A stretch of 64,000 nt of DNA from Tillandsia leiboldiana (taxonomy: Eukaryota > Streptophyta > Magnoliopsida > Poales > Bromeliaceae), in the NCBI GenBank assembly GCA_029204045.2, contig CM055076.1, positions 10,516,069 through 10,580,068 on the forward strand, read 5' to 3'. Every line of letters begins with the position of its first letter. Within the stretch, counting starts at the first letter, position 1. Below are positions 1 to 9,766 of the stretch, piece after piece. The position numbers and the translations under genes are program-made. Below the pieces are notes generated by a model. It ran no database searches. It was not told the origin of the DNA and saw nothing but the letters and a program-made list of their open reading frames with translations.

Positions 1-1013
1 TGGCCCTAAAACTCTATAAAAACATGGATATGAGGGGAGAGTTGAATACAAAGATTGTACCCTTACCTCTTGTGAAAACGTAGAACCAAACATGAGCTCA
101 AAATTCCAAGAAATGAGTCCTGGGGAATTTTTGCACTGAAACGCGACGGAGAGGTTCACAAACTGCAACAATGGTGGTGCTTGCCTCATTGAGAAGATGA
201 TGGTGATAAAGCCTCTATAATCCATCTCTTTGCTGATGAAGATGAAGGAGGGTTGCCAATAAGTCCTCTGTAGAAGTCCCCAAAGTTGGAAGCTCCAAAA
301 GTGGGAGAAGGAGGAGGTAGAGGAGCTTAAGTAGGAGGAAGAAGAAGAAAGAAGAAAAGAGAGAGGAAGGAGGGTACTGTGCAAAGCACAGTACCGGGCC
401 AGGCCCGGCTCAAGGCCCAGCCCCGCGCCCAACGGGGCACGTGGGGCCCATCCGGGCGCCCCGCCTTCGGGCGGATGGCCCGGATGCGGCCACGCCACGC
501 GCGGCGCCCGCCTATGGCACGGCGCCGTGTGTCCCGTGCGGGGATGCGCACCGCGCCAGGGGGCGCACGTGGGTGCGCTCTGCCCAACGCAGGCACGCCG
601 CGTGGCCCGCGCTCCCCTCTCCCACGCCGACACGTGGAGAAGCCGACGGTCGCTGCGCCTGGTGCACGCGCCCTCCTGTGGACCGGCCGCCTGAAAAAGA
701 TCCAATAAGCTCCAAAATGCCACTTTTTGCTGTTTTCGCGCGCTGAGTCCAATTCCGAAGTCCAAAATTCTAAATAATGCAACCAAATAGCCGTTTTGAT
801 CGTTTTTCCGCGTTGAATCCAAATACGGTGTCCATTTTGCGCGAAACCACTTCTATTTTTCGACGAAACTCCCAAATAAGCAATCTTGATCCATTTCTCG
901 CACTGAGTCCGTTTCTTGGGTCCGATTTGCGTGCAACCAACACTATCCGCAGGAATAGGCCCCCACAAGCTGTCGATCACACTGTAATGACCACGAAGAT
1001 CTGGGTCTTCACA
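1..1013 (-). mobile_element. G0: Gypsy LTR fragment
   Basis: This is the 5' part of a Gypsy LTR read on the minus strand; its other end lies outside the window. On the minus strand it starts TGTGAAGACC at 1013, next to Copia integrase DNA, so it was inserted into element CA. Motifs shared with the other LTRs here include the 'ctgagtcc...cgcgcgaaaa' blocks (735-760, 815-850, 895-925), a GC-rich stretch (395-690) with CACGTG at 438-443, 566-571 and 631-636, and a donor-like GAG|GTAAGG whose GT is at 65-66 on the minus strand. I see no clear TATA box and no ERSE module. Arginine/proline-rich frames here are GC-composition artefacts. Confidence 0.75.
373..395. repeat. Perfect short hairpin in G0 LTR
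   Basis: The 10-bp arm GGTACTGTGC is followed by a 3-base AAA loop and its exact reverse complement. It lies at the edge of the GC-rich block and is not seen in the other LTRs of the window. Confidence 0.7.
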
Positions 1014-1464
1014 TGCGGCGTGTAAGATGTCTCTCGATTCCTTCATTTTTGCAGAATTCATTAAACTCTCCTGAACAAAATTCTAGTCCATTGTCGGTGC
1101 GAAGGTGCTTAATTTGTTGTCCCGTCTGCTTCTCAATTAAGGTCTTTCACTGCTTGAAGGTCTTGAATACATCATTCTTATGCAACAGAAAAAACATCCA
1201 AACCTTCCTTGAATAATCATCTATGAAGGTCAGCATGTACTTTGCACCACCTTTAGAGGGGACCGATTCAGGTCCCCAAAGATCTGAATGAATGTAGTCA
1301 AGTGTTCCTTTAGTTCTATGGACTGCTTTGCTGAAACTAACCCTCTTCTCCTTCCCAAATACGCAGTGTTCACAGAAGTCTAGACTTCTTGTACTTTGGC
1401 CACAAAGAAGTTCTCTCTTACTCAGCACTGTCAATCCTCTTTCGCTCATATGTCCCAGCCTCAT
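1014..1464 (-). pseudogene. CA Copia integrase fragment (block 3 of 3)
   Basis: This is Copia pol, Tork/Tnt1-like. Read downward from 1464 it gives the end of the GAG-pre-integrase domain (LGHMSERGL, then C-x2-C in FCEHCVFGK) followed by the integrase core (HSDLWGP, FIDDYSRKVW, LRTDNGLEF), so the first two acidic residues of the DDE triad are visible. A TGA near 1120 stands where the family has Trp in the FKQWK stretch. The frame ends at 1014 where the G0 LTR begins. Upstream, the frame continues at 26621 once the 25-kb insert and one copy of ctcat are removed. It is clearly non-functional. Confidence 0.85.
1460..1464. repeat. Target-site duplication of L1, left copy (ctcat)
   Basis: Five bases ctcat, repeated at 26621-26625. 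They flank the L1 LTR ends TATGATGA (1465) and GGGGCGTGACT (26620) and restore the Copia frame when one copy is removed. Confidence 0.9.
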
Positions 1465-1867
1465 TATGATGACTCGGATCTCTGCGAAGGTCTTACAGAG
1501 TGAATTATGGCTTCTGGAGGCCTATGATGTGTGTTGGAGATTGTTGCGTGCAAATTGGGCCACAAGATCGGACCCAACGTGAAATTTGAATTAAGAATAC
1601 CTGTCCGGATGCCTTCGACAAATTTTGGAAGTGGAATTTGGCAAAACGGATATCGGATTTGGACTCAGCACGCGAAAACGATAAGAATGGACTATTTACT
1701 TGTATTTTTCAGAGCCCGGATGCCAAAACACAGATTTCGAGGCAAGCTTACTGTTCCGGCAGGCCAGGGCAGCACCGGCGGCGACGGGAAGGCGGCGGAG
1801 CGCGGCGGCGGGCAGGCCGGTCCACGGGACTTGGCGTGCACCGGGACCAGCAAACGCGGCGGAAGAC

Positions 1868-2064
1868 CACGTGGCGCGCGCGGATTGGCCTGTCAACGCA
1901 TGCGCGACAGCACGTGATTCGCACCGGGCGCGGTGCACGGTGGACCGCGTCAGGCCACGTGTCGCCTGTCCATTGGCGGGCGCAGCGACCTGGCTGCCCC
2001 GTCGTGAACCGTGGACCACGGTTTCCGCTGTGGACCGCACTGCCACGCGGCGCGCCGCGATTGG
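1868..2064 (+). promoter_or_regulatory. ERSE-like modules in L1 U3
   Basis: Three modules of CACGTG-N10-ATTGG lie 88 bp apart: 1868-1888 (reverse complement is exact CCAAT-N9-CCACG), 1956-1976 (ACACG instead of CCACG) and 2044-2064 (CGCG variant). The start-to-start distance is 16 bp in each. The matching factors in plants are NF-Y on CCAAT and bZIP28/bZIP60-type factors on CACG; a G-box reading is the alternative. Confidence 0.6.
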
Positions 2065-2203
2065 CGGGCGCGCGTGTGCGGGGCGCGGAGTGGGCCACGT
2101 GGCACGCCGAGAGGATTTCGGGCGCGCACAGTATTGGGCCGAGCCGGATTCGGGCGCCCGAATCCTGCGCCCGAATCCGGATTTCCTTTCTTGTGGGCTT
2201 GGG

Positions 2204-2214
2204 CTATAAATAGG
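2204..2214 (+). promoter_or_regulatory. TATA box of L1 LTR
   Basis: CTATAAATAGG, just after the GC-rich U3 and about 140 bp after the last ERSE-like module. The same CTATAAATAGG core occurs in G4, G5 and G6. Confidence 0.7.
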
Positions 2215-4077
2215 CCATTTGGGCTTCTTTTTGAGGGCTTTTCCCGAGCCCTCTTGAGCCCATCTTCGGCAAGGAGGTTCTTCATCGGGTTTCCTTCGAT
2301 CTTCGACATCCCGGGAATTTTTGGAATGCGTTCCATCTGCGTTCTCCTTGACATCGCGAGCTTCGACGCGCCTTCGATGGCGAGCTTTTTCGTCGACGCT
2401 TCTTCCGCGAGCTCCCCAGGGCTGACGGGAGAGAGTTTTTGGCCGATTTCTGCGGCATCGGTTTCGCGAGAGGTAGATCTTATGTGTTTACTTCTCCTCT
2501 CAGTTTTGGGTTTTTATTGGGGTATTCGGAGAATCTTTGAACCCCTTTCTTGTTGCTGGATTTCCTGGATAGTGAAGCTTGTCAGATTTTTATCTATGCA
2601 CTCGGTTATCGGATTTCAGCCCATGAGGACTCGATCGATATCTACGCTTCGCGAGGATCGCAGACATATTTTTATTGGAATTTTTGGAGCTCATCTCGCA
2701 GGTGATATTTCACTGTTTCTCGGACAGGTGTGCGACAGTGATGTCGTTTTACTAATTTTCGACTTACCGCAGTGTTTGGCTCATATCTCAGTGACCGGGA
2801 GGACTTTTTGAGTGATTTTTGGTGCGTTGGAATCGTGGAAACTTGAGAATTATCCACGTTCAGTTTGGACCTTGGATCGACGCGCACTTTCAGGTGGGTT
2901 GCTTCGTCTCCAAAACCGGTGGACGGTTCTCTAATTCTATTGAATATAATTGCATGCATGATTACGAGAGAGTTAGGAAGCATGTTAGAGTGAGAGATGA
3001 TACTTTCTTGTGTCGTTACTGAGTTCATGTTGACTAATGTTTCCTAGTTGTATTAACAAATGTTATTATTGAAACTTGACCTAGCACCCTGTCATATGAT
3101 GTATGTTCAACCAAACTAGTAGAAAACTCTCACTTGGGCTAGGTTTACTTATGTTTTAGACATCCACACTTTACATTCTATCCCTGGACATAGTGTTTTC
3201 CTCGCCCGGGTAGTGGGCTGAGTGGTCGGGATTTCTTTTAGTGTAGGATGCATGTTACACTCGTGCTTGGGGGCCGAGTGGAGTTTGATAGATGTAGCTA
3301 GTCTTGTACCAGTGGCGGGAGCCGTTTGGGTAAACGGTGTTCCCGGGTTGTCGAGTTCTTCGATTTGTTTGTCACCACTGTGTTCGTGGCAGTGGCGTAC
3401 CAGTGATAGAAGGACCTTGAATTCAGAATCTTTTTGGACACATATGATTTCAGTAAACCAATATTTTTCTTCCAAATGTCGAAGGGTCGCCGGAGTCCGT
3501 TCTTGTCTGATTGGGCGAAGGCATTAGCCCTTCGGGGTTTGGGAATAAAATTTGTTTTCTAACTGATTTTCCTAAAATAGCTAAAATTCTTTAAACTGGG
3601 TTTCCTTAAATCAAGATGGTTTTACAAAAAGGAACTACTTTTAATCCTCACCCCGCGTGGGTTCGAGTGAAAATGGTTTTCAGTAATAAATATCACATTT
3701 TTCTGTAAACTTCTTCACCCGAGAGGGTTTGAGTGATCTGGATTCTAAGGGTTATCTTTTTCTTTGGGTCAAGAACAACGAGAGGCTATGCCTAGAACCT
3801 GTTCTTGTTTGATTTGGGTTGTAGGTTCTAGTCTTTCAGGGTTTTCGGACCCTTCATTGTTGTCGGCTGTGGAGTATACCCTGTTAGTGAGTTGTATGTT
3901 GGGTTGATGTCCTATTTGGGGAGCCGTTGGGTTGACGGTGGTCCCGGCTGTCGAGTATTTCCAGCCAGTGAGTTAGAGGTGTGATTTGAGTACTATCGAT
4001 CTTGTTGATCGTGGATTTGGATTATATACTGCATGAGCCATATTGAGCTCAACAGAGATGCGCAAATATTTTCCTTA

Positions 4078-4110
4078 GTGGGGTCGCGGCCCTCGAGTGC
4101 CACTCCGGAG
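4078..4110 (+). promoter_or_regulatory. Conserved LTR leader block
   Basis: GGGGTCGCGGCCCTCGAG followed by TGCCACTCCGGAG. Near-identical blocks are found in G1 (both LTRs), G4, G5 and G6, far downstream of TATA. Function unknown. Confidence 0.6.
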
Positions 4111-4236
4111 CAGAGCCTGTCACTTTACTATCGTGACTTGTCAACACCGTCCCTCTGGCTGGGCCCTTTCTAGGCAGTCACGGACGCCCTACGTAAGTTC
4201 AGTCCCTCGTGGATGTAATGGCAGTAGGTGGGCGCA

Positions 4237-4241
4237 GCTTT
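4237..4241. repeat. Target-site duplication of S1, left copy (gcttt)
   Basis: Matches ggttt at 25936-25940 with one substitution. The uninterrupted site in the related G6 LTR (about 61852) reads caggtttgattgg, which fits exactly. Confidence 0.8.
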
Positions 4242-4291
4242 TGTGGGTTATGTTAATAATGGATCTGAATAGGGGAAAAACTACCTAGAGT

Positions 4292-4324
4292 GGGGGGGGG
4301 GGGGGGGGAGGGGGGGGGGGGGGG
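4292..4324. repeat. Poly-G tract
   Basis: 17 G, one A, 15 G. The 5' LTR and S2 have GGGGGG(T)GAATAGGTG here, so this is an expansion of an existing G-run or a sequencing/assembly artefact. Confidence 0.9.
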
Positions 4325-4559
4325 AATAGGTGTAAACAATAAACACACCAAATCGTTGCGTAAAAAATAACCCAATGCGGAAAATAAAAATATACGCAAA
4401 ATTTTACATGGAAAACTCCGTCACATGAGTAAAAAACCACGGGACCGATAACACGACGAAATCACTAAGATTAAACACGTGCAAGGTGATTTACCGTAAC
4501 ACTACGACTCAACCTTTTCCATACGCTCCGAGTAGATCTTCTCCGCTCGCTCCACAACG

Positions 4560-4745
4560 CTCCTCGAATCCACGATTTGCGTTCAACGCCGAATCCACGA
4601 CGTCCAACATCGAATCCATGACGTCCAACCGAATCCACGGTCTTCACCAATGTAGCACGTATCGATCACACGAACGTACCTTGTTTCGAATCCACGAAAG
4701 CGGTAGCACCTTGAATCCACAAGGCCACGCGAATCCACGCGCCGA
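4560..4745 (-). repeat. GAATCCACG short dispersed repeats in S1 3' LTR
   Basis: About eight copies of (C)GAATCCA(C/T)(G/A), spaced irregularly and often joined to 'cgtccaac'. They lie downstream of the TATA box, that is in the R/U5 part of the transcript. The same array is in the 5' LTR (about 25010-25160) and in S2 (about 38255-38390). Confidence 0.75.
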
Positions 4746-4992
4746 TTTTGAGAAATCGTTGTTTGTTTATTGGTGATGATAATCTGCAGAATACTTAGAT
4801 CATAGATAGACAAGAAATTACCATCTAAGTATTCATCAATTTGATTCTACAAGAAATAAGAGTTTTGAAACTCTAGAATCAAATTGATCAATATAGACGA
4901 AGAAACATGAAATTAATCGTGTTTTTCTTTCTTCTCTATATATGTGAATTTTTTTTTTTTTTCGGTTACCCTAAAAGATGAAAGTAGGGTCC

Positions 4993-5000
4993 ATTTATAG
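4993..5000 (-). promoter_or_regulatory. TATA box, S1 3' LTR
   Basis: Minus strand CTATAAAT. Conserved at 25413-25420 and 38653-38660. Confidence 0.65.
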
Positions 5001-5057
5001 GTTAGAAACCTTTGGAAAGAGATAAGCATCAAAAACTGACTTAACAAACTTTTTTCC

Positions 5058-5292
5058 GCACGACGGTCCGGACTGTTTTTGGCTGATCCGGACTGTCGTC
5101 TTTTTTCAGCAAATTTCCTGAAAAAACAGTTCGGGGTCCGGACTGGATGTGGCCTGATCCGGACTGTTCATGCGATTTTAGCAAACACAAGGTTCGGGGT
5201 CCGGACTAAAGGGAGGCTGATTCGGATTGGAATTCCGCATGAACAAACCCATGTTCGGGGTCCAGACTGGATGGTCCTGATCCGGATCCTGA
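5058..5292 (-). repeat. Paired TCCGGA palindrome array in U3 of S1
   Basis: Four units of about 63 bp. Each has 'ttcggGGTCCGGACt' followed 15-20 bp later by 'gATCCGGAct' or a variant. GTCCGGAC and ATCCGGAT are self-complementary. The array sits immediately upstream of the TATA box on the minus strand, so an enhancer role is plausible. Confidence 0.7.
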
Positions 5293-5515
5293 ACACTGAA
5301 ATTGTCCAGTTTTTTATTTTTAAGCAATGAAAAATATTCCAAGTGTTTCTAAACTACAAGAATGTATTCGGATCACCAAAATTATTTAGTTAAACGTACC
5401 TGATCCTTTTGAATTGATTCTTCTTGAGATTGATGTATGTGATCTACAATTCTTCATCTTCAATCTTCAAGACTTAGAACACTTCATGAAATACGCCAAA
5501 ACAAATTCCTTAACA

Positions 5516-5530
5516 ATCTCCCCCTTTGGC
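5516..5530 (-). other. Polypurine tract of S1
   Basis: Minus strand GCCAAAGGGGGAGAT directly abuts the 3' LTR. It is the expected primer site for plus-strand DNA synthesis. The same sequence is found at 39167-39181 in S2. Confidence 0.85.
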
Positions 5531-6006
5531 GGTTTCGTGAGAAAACAAAAATCCACTTAAAAAAAATTCAAAAGCATATTTTTGTTGTTATCACCATACA
5601 ATAAAAATTTACATGAAAGATCCAAATAAATACAAGAGATAAACTCCTAATACAAACTCTAGACTTAGACGCTTGTACTCTCTGCAAAAGAAATAATTCT
5701 TGACAAAAGAAATCATTAGATACCTCAAGAATTTAAACATTCAATAAGCAATCAGAGAGATAGAGTTTATACTCCTCATGATATTAATTATATATCAGAT
5801 ATGTATGAGAATAAGCAATCAAAAGATTCACATATCATCTAATCATTAAGTTCCAAATGTCATATGCAAACATTTAACAAGTTCAAAATTATGTTAGTTT
5901 TCGCAAGTAACTTGTTAGAAATATTACATGCCCAAATAGTTAGTAGAGGGTATGTTCAAGTTCAACTTACCTTCAACTTACCTTCAAAGTTCAATGTTCT
6001 ATATGT

Positions 6007-6021
6007 TCTCTCCCCCTTTTT
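6007..6021 (-). other. Second PPT-like tract of S1
   Basis: Minus strand AAAAAGGGGGAGAGA, about 490 bp inside the main PPT and downstream of the extra ORF. Conserved in S2 at 39600-39612. Sireviruses are known for such extra purine tracts. Confidence 0.6.
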
Positions 6022-6307
6022 GTCACAGAAAATCAGCCAAAATGAAAAAGAAGGGAGTGCAAAGTTCACAAATATCAAGAACAAAAAGTAAAAACCTGTA
6101 AGAGAAATGATTAGAACAAAAAAAAAGTCAGTCTGAGTCGTTGTCGTCTGAGCTGCTACAACCAAGTTTGGTGAAAATCTTCTTAACCAATTTGGCTAGA
6201 GATTTGTACTTCTTCTTCAACTCAACTTGGATTGCAGTAATCGCTGCAAGGTCTGTAGAGATCCGACCTTGTTCAATTGCAATCCGCTCCTGTTCAGACG
6301 ATAATCG

Positions 6308-7630
6308 TTATTGTTTCCGGTAAATTGACGTAACAGAGGCTTCATCCTCTGAGGTATGTGCTGTCGCTGCTGCTTGTGCTGTTGTTGCTGCTAGTGCTGT
6401 AGAGGCTGAAGGTTTCTTGCTCCGAGGTGGTGTTGGTGTCTCATCCGATTTGCTCGAGAGAGACTTCACAATTGTAGAATCATTGATAGTTCCCAGACTA
6501 TGCATATAAGTTGATGAACGAATATCTACATCAAACTTTCTCAAAATGCGCATTATAATCAACGGGAATGGAAGTCGCTCGGTAGGATGAGCATTTTTCA
6601 CATATCTCGCCATCCTTGACCAGATAAGATATGGAATATTAAAATTTGATCCCAAAGAAGCTTCGGGGTGTCCAAGAAGATATAGAAATAGCATTCTATC
6701 CCAACGAAGAACCTTTGTTTGCATGTTTGACAAAATATTATAGCAAACAATGAAGTTCAAAAATCTGTACTCCGGTCGAAGTTCTTTTGAAAGAATGGAG
6801 TTTCCCGCCGACCGAGTATCCGGCATGCAAATTCCATCAACAACCGTCCTCCAAGTTGTATTTGTCATAACATGTCCCTTCATGTAATGGGTCCCTTCGG
6901 TTTGGGCACTCATACCTAGCACTTCTCCAATCAGTTTAGGAGTGATCGTGAGCTTGGCGTTTCGGACCGTTGTGTTGAATTCTCTAAGTCCGTCCTCATG
7001 ATCTTGAAGCTGCGTAGCACACATGTAGAAAGTCCTAACGAGATGGAGACAATATCCTGAAGTTTTAGAAAATTTGCAGACTTGTGCAAGTCGTGCTTGA
7101 TCAAACAGGGTTCTAAACGCTGCAGAGCGTTCCCTGAGAGCTGCGACATTTATATGTCTCTCACTTATGCACTCTCGCTTCTCAAAGTCTTTCATCCTCT
7201 CTGTACTAATATGTACAAAAACCTGTGGAGGTGGCTCACTCGCAAGTGGCTCTTCAATCTCAATTCCACGAGATCGACCCCTCTTCCGTGCAACGCTTTT
7301 CCTTTTCATAGACATTGGCTGCATCGGTGCTTTCCCTTTCTCGGCGGCAGTAGGCGGAGTCTTTGCCTTTGTAGAAGCTGGGTGTTTGCCCTTCGATGCC
7401 GCTACAGCCTTTGCTGCGGTTTCTTCAAGGACCTTATCCCAGTCCTCTGATTCGGTCTCCGAATCATCCAAAGAAACTAACTCTCCCTCGATTTGAGTCT
7501 TTCTTGCTCTCTTAAGTTTGTTGGTCACGCAAGTGCTGACCATTGCCGTGATGAACACAATAATCCAGCCAAAAACAATTGCTGCCAGATTTTTGAAAAC
7601 TAGGTCCTGTGAGCAAGAACTCAAAAACAT
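6308..7630 (-). CDS. Sirevirus extra (post-pol, 'env-like' position) ORF
   Basis: A 440-residue open frame with no stop, between RNase H and the PPT of S1, where Sireviruses carry an optional third gene. Residues about 15-35 form a hydrophobic, membrane-type helix (FGWIIVFITAMVST). A charged Lys/Arg/Glu, Ser/Pro-rich segment follows (about 38-135), with basic clusters such as KRKSVARKRGR. Residues about 145-400 look globular (RPEYRFLNFIVCYNI, PHPTERLPFPLIIM), and the tail is Ala/Ser/Thr-rich. A homologous broken copy lies at 39845-41158 in S2. The globular part resembles families annotated as 'putative plant transposon protein'. I cannot show any envelope function. It is the best preserved frame in S1, whose gag and pol are broken. 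Confidence 0.75.
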   Translation of the reverse strand: MFLSSCSQDLVFKNLAAIVFGWIIVFITAMVSTCVTNKLKRARKTQIEGELVSLDDSETESEDWDKVLEETAAKAVAASKGKHPASTKAKTPPTAAEKGKAPMQPMSMKRKSVARKRGRSRGIEIEEPLASEPPPQVFVHISTERMKDFEKRECISERHINVAALRERSAAFRTLFDQARLAQVCKFSKTSGYCLHLVRTFYMCATQLQDHEDGLREFNTTVRNAKLTITPKLIGEVLGMSAQTEGTHYMKGHVMTNTTWRTVVDGICMPDTRSAGNSILSKELRPEYRFLNFIVCYNILSNMQTKVLRWDRMLFLYLLGHPEASLGSNFNIPYLIWSRMARYVKNAHPTERLPFPLIIMRILRKFDVDIRSSTYMHSLGTINDSTIVKSLSSKSDETPTPPRSKKPSASTALAATTAQAAATAHTSEDEASVTSIYRKQ

Positions 7631-9007
7631 GGAAAAAATTGTTTAATTTCAAAAATTTGAAAATTCATATCCAAACAATCTTTATCATGTATAGAGACTA
7701 GGAATCAAGATAGATTTGCAAAAAGAATTTTAAAAATAGATCAATCCCATGATTTTCGAAAATTCCTAAAATTTGCCTCGAAACCGAATTTTCAGAAATC
7801 GAAGCCCAAAAATCCGTTTATCAAATAAATACAAAGCATGGAAACAAATCTAAGGTGTCCAGAGTTCTTATTTCAAAAGAAATTTGATCAAAAACCGTAC
7901 GAAAATGAGATTATACCATGAAATCCCTCACGTTTTGATGAACATACATAAAAACAGTGAAAAATAAGAGTTTTGATCATAAGAACTTACTTGGATCGAG
8001 TGAAAACGAGTTGCAAAAGATCCAAATGCCCTTGATTCTAGAGAGAGAAACTCAAGGAAGCAAGAAACAAAAGTTTAGAATGAAAAGATTTTCAAAAACC
8101 TTTCATTTCTATAAAAACCTAGCCGGGGTCCGGATCGGATCAGAGGTTCAGTCCGGATCGGCTACCCGCAGAAAATCCCATTGTTCGGGATCCGGACTGA
8201 ATAATCCAATCCGGATTGCCTGCAACTTTTTCTTCAGAAAATTTATAATAATTCCAGAAAATCCAGAAAAAGTATGTAAGCATTCTTGCATATCAACTTT
8301 AAACAAAAAATATCGTTTCACATCAAAAGAAATAGATTATGCTAAATCTATCATTAATACTCGAATAATGAAACAAAAATTTATAAAAGTTGTATCTTCT
8401 AAAGTTGAGCAGGTTCAAAAACATCAAACACGATTATGCGTAATGAATTTATCAAATCATCAATTGAGCAATGAAAATGAAACACAAAGATCAATAGATG
8501 TTTGAAATCCCAAATAAATTAGATAATGCTATCTAGTCAAGATGTCTAGGAAGTGGCTCTTTGAGCATTTTTCAATTTGAAATCCCACCTTACACCAACC
8601 TTGGAATTCGACATAGTCAAGTATTCTAAAAAGCATTTTATCAAATAACCAAGAACACCATGCTTGGTAAACATGTGGTAGCTGCACACAGTACTCGGAC
8701 GACCGAGGTGGTAGCTCTTTCCTCCATGTGGTGGTAGTTTTCACACTCCACTAAGGGATGTAACTCTTTCCACATCTTTTGAGCATGAAACAATAAATAA
8801 TACTCCCCCTCAATTGGCTATCAATTATGTAAAATATTAAGTATTCAACCAACTATTGATCTCTAGTTCATACTTAACTCAATTATCAAATAAGATAAAA
8901 CTATACCAAGAGATCACTGAGAGAGGAATTGACTTTGATCAAATAAAGATGAAATAAATGATATAAATGATCAATGCATCAAGAGAGTTATAATGATATC
9001 CAAATCA
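7631..9007 (-). other. S1 spacer between pol and the extra ORF
   Basis: AT-rich non-coding DNA upstream of the extra ORF. It holds two TCCGGA-pair units (about 8126-8215) resembling the U3 array, and the segment 'acgaccgaggtggtagctctttcc' (about 8698-8720) that S2 also has (about 42290-42312). I see no reliable gene; the plus frame at 7957-8505 is low-complexity. Confidence 0.6.
8126..8215 (-). repeat. Internal TCCGGA units upstream of the extra ORF
   Basis: Two units: 'ccggggTCCGGAtcgg...cagTCCGGAtcgg' and 'ttcgggaTCCGGActg...caaTCCGGAttg'. They match the S1 LTR array units. S2 has the corresponding pair at about 41705-41810. Confidence 0.65.
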
Positions 9008-9012
9008 TAATA
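9008..9012. repeat. Target-site duplication of G1, left copy (taata)
   Basis: Identical to 20167-20171; both abut the G1 LTR termini. Confidence 0.92.
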
Positions 9013-9494
9013 TGTGATGATCCAGACTCCCGCAGAAACTGTGCAACATTAAACAGTGACTGTGGGGAGCATATTCGGAGAAACAGAGCTTGTAGAATTG
9101 AAATTGGACATTTAATATAGACTCGGCACAAAAATCGGAGCAAATGGGATTTTCCGAGGGCTTTTGGCAAAATTTCGGATGAGAATTTGGCGAAATGGAC
9201 GTCGTATTTGGACTCAGCGAGCGAAAACGATCGAAACGATATATTTACTTTAATTTTTCGGCACCACGGTACTGTTCACGCAGGAACAGTAACTCCAGCC
9301 GCCGGAATTACTGTTCCGGCGACCGGCGACCGGCGGCGGGCGGCGGCGCACGGCGGCGGGCAGCGGCGCAGCGGCGGCAAGCGGCAGAGGGCGGCGGCGC
9401 GCGGCGCGGGCAGCGCGGGCAGGCGCGGGCAGGGGGCGCGGGTGCGTGGTCCATGGGCCTGGCGTGCACCGGGAGCACCGAATACCCCCCGTGC

Positions 9495-9694
9495 CACGTG
9501 GCGGCTCCCGATTGGTTGGCCGGCTTCTAGAAACACGTGGGAAGGTGACACGTGGCGCTCCCCTATTGGCTGACAGGATCCGGAAAACCCGGAGCGCGGA
9601 GCAACAACGTGCACCACGTGGACACGTGGCAGTTTTTGATTGGGCTTGCACAGGCTGTTCCCTGTTATGTGGACACTTGGCGCACCCTGGTTGG
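9495..9694 (+). promoter_or_regulatory. ERSE modules in G1 5' LTR
   Basis: Exact reverse-oriented CCAAT-N9-CCACG at 9495-9515, 9549-9569 and 9623-9643, plus a decayed fourth (CACTTG...GTTGG, 9674-9694). Every module has a 16-bp start-to-start spacing while the N9 spacers differ (CGGGAGCCG, AGGGGAGCG, CAAAAACTG). They lie 65-265 bp upstream of TATA. Confidence 0.65.
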
Positions 9695-9758
9695 CCAATT
9701 TCGGTGTTTCCTGTTCGGATCTGGATCCGGTGTGGAGCCCAAGATTCCCTTGGCCCAT

Positions 9759-9766
9759 TATAAATA
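9759..9766 (+). promoter_or_regulatory. TATA box, G1 5' LTR
   Basis: TATAAATA after the ERSE cluster. The matching site in the 3' LTR is 17913-17920. Confidence 0.7.

Larger units (their letters stand above)
1465..4241 (+). mobile_element. L1: Gypsy solo LTR, left part
   Basis: This is the first 2.78 kb of a 3.46-kb LTR; the rest is 25936-26620. It starts TATGATGACTCGG, equivalent to TGTGATGATCC of G1 with one changed terminal base. Contents in order: head motif 'ggatttggactcagcacgcgaaaac' family (about 1655-1680), GC-rich U3 with ERSE modules (1868-2064), TATA box (2205), donor-like AG|GTAGAT (GT at 2473), a long leader, and the conserved CTCGAGTGCCACTCCGGA block (4078-4110). No gag, pol, PBS or second LTR exists between the two parts once S1 is removed, so it is a solo LTR, normally the product of LTR-LTR recombination. 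No coding gene is present. Confidence 0.85.
4242..5515 (-). repeat. S1 3' LTR
   Basis: Begins TGTGGGTTATG and ends CCTTAACA on the plus strand, so it is TG...CA on both strands. From right to left in transcription order it holds U3 with the paired TCCGGA array (about 5060-5290), a TATA box (4993-5000) and the GAATCCACG repeats (4560-4745). It has a 33-bp G-run at 4292-4324 where the 5' LTR has only seven G. Confidence 0.88.

Noticed and set aside
1638..2213. Arg-rich frames in the GC-rich U3 of L1, and similar ones at 9187-9777, 17340-17993, 48158-48622, 52567-53380, 57406-58115, 59744-60365
   Set aside because: They overlap promoter-type LTR DNA (ERSE modules, TATA), are open in up to six frames and are not conserved between LTRs as protein.
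6308..7630. A captured host gene inside S1
   Set aside because: A homologue occupies the same place in S2, between pol and PPT, so it is an element-encoded ORF of the lineage.
7957..8505. 182-residue plus-strand frame in the S1 spacer
   Set aside because: Low-complexity Lys/Asn/Ser composition, antisense to the element, not conserved in S2.
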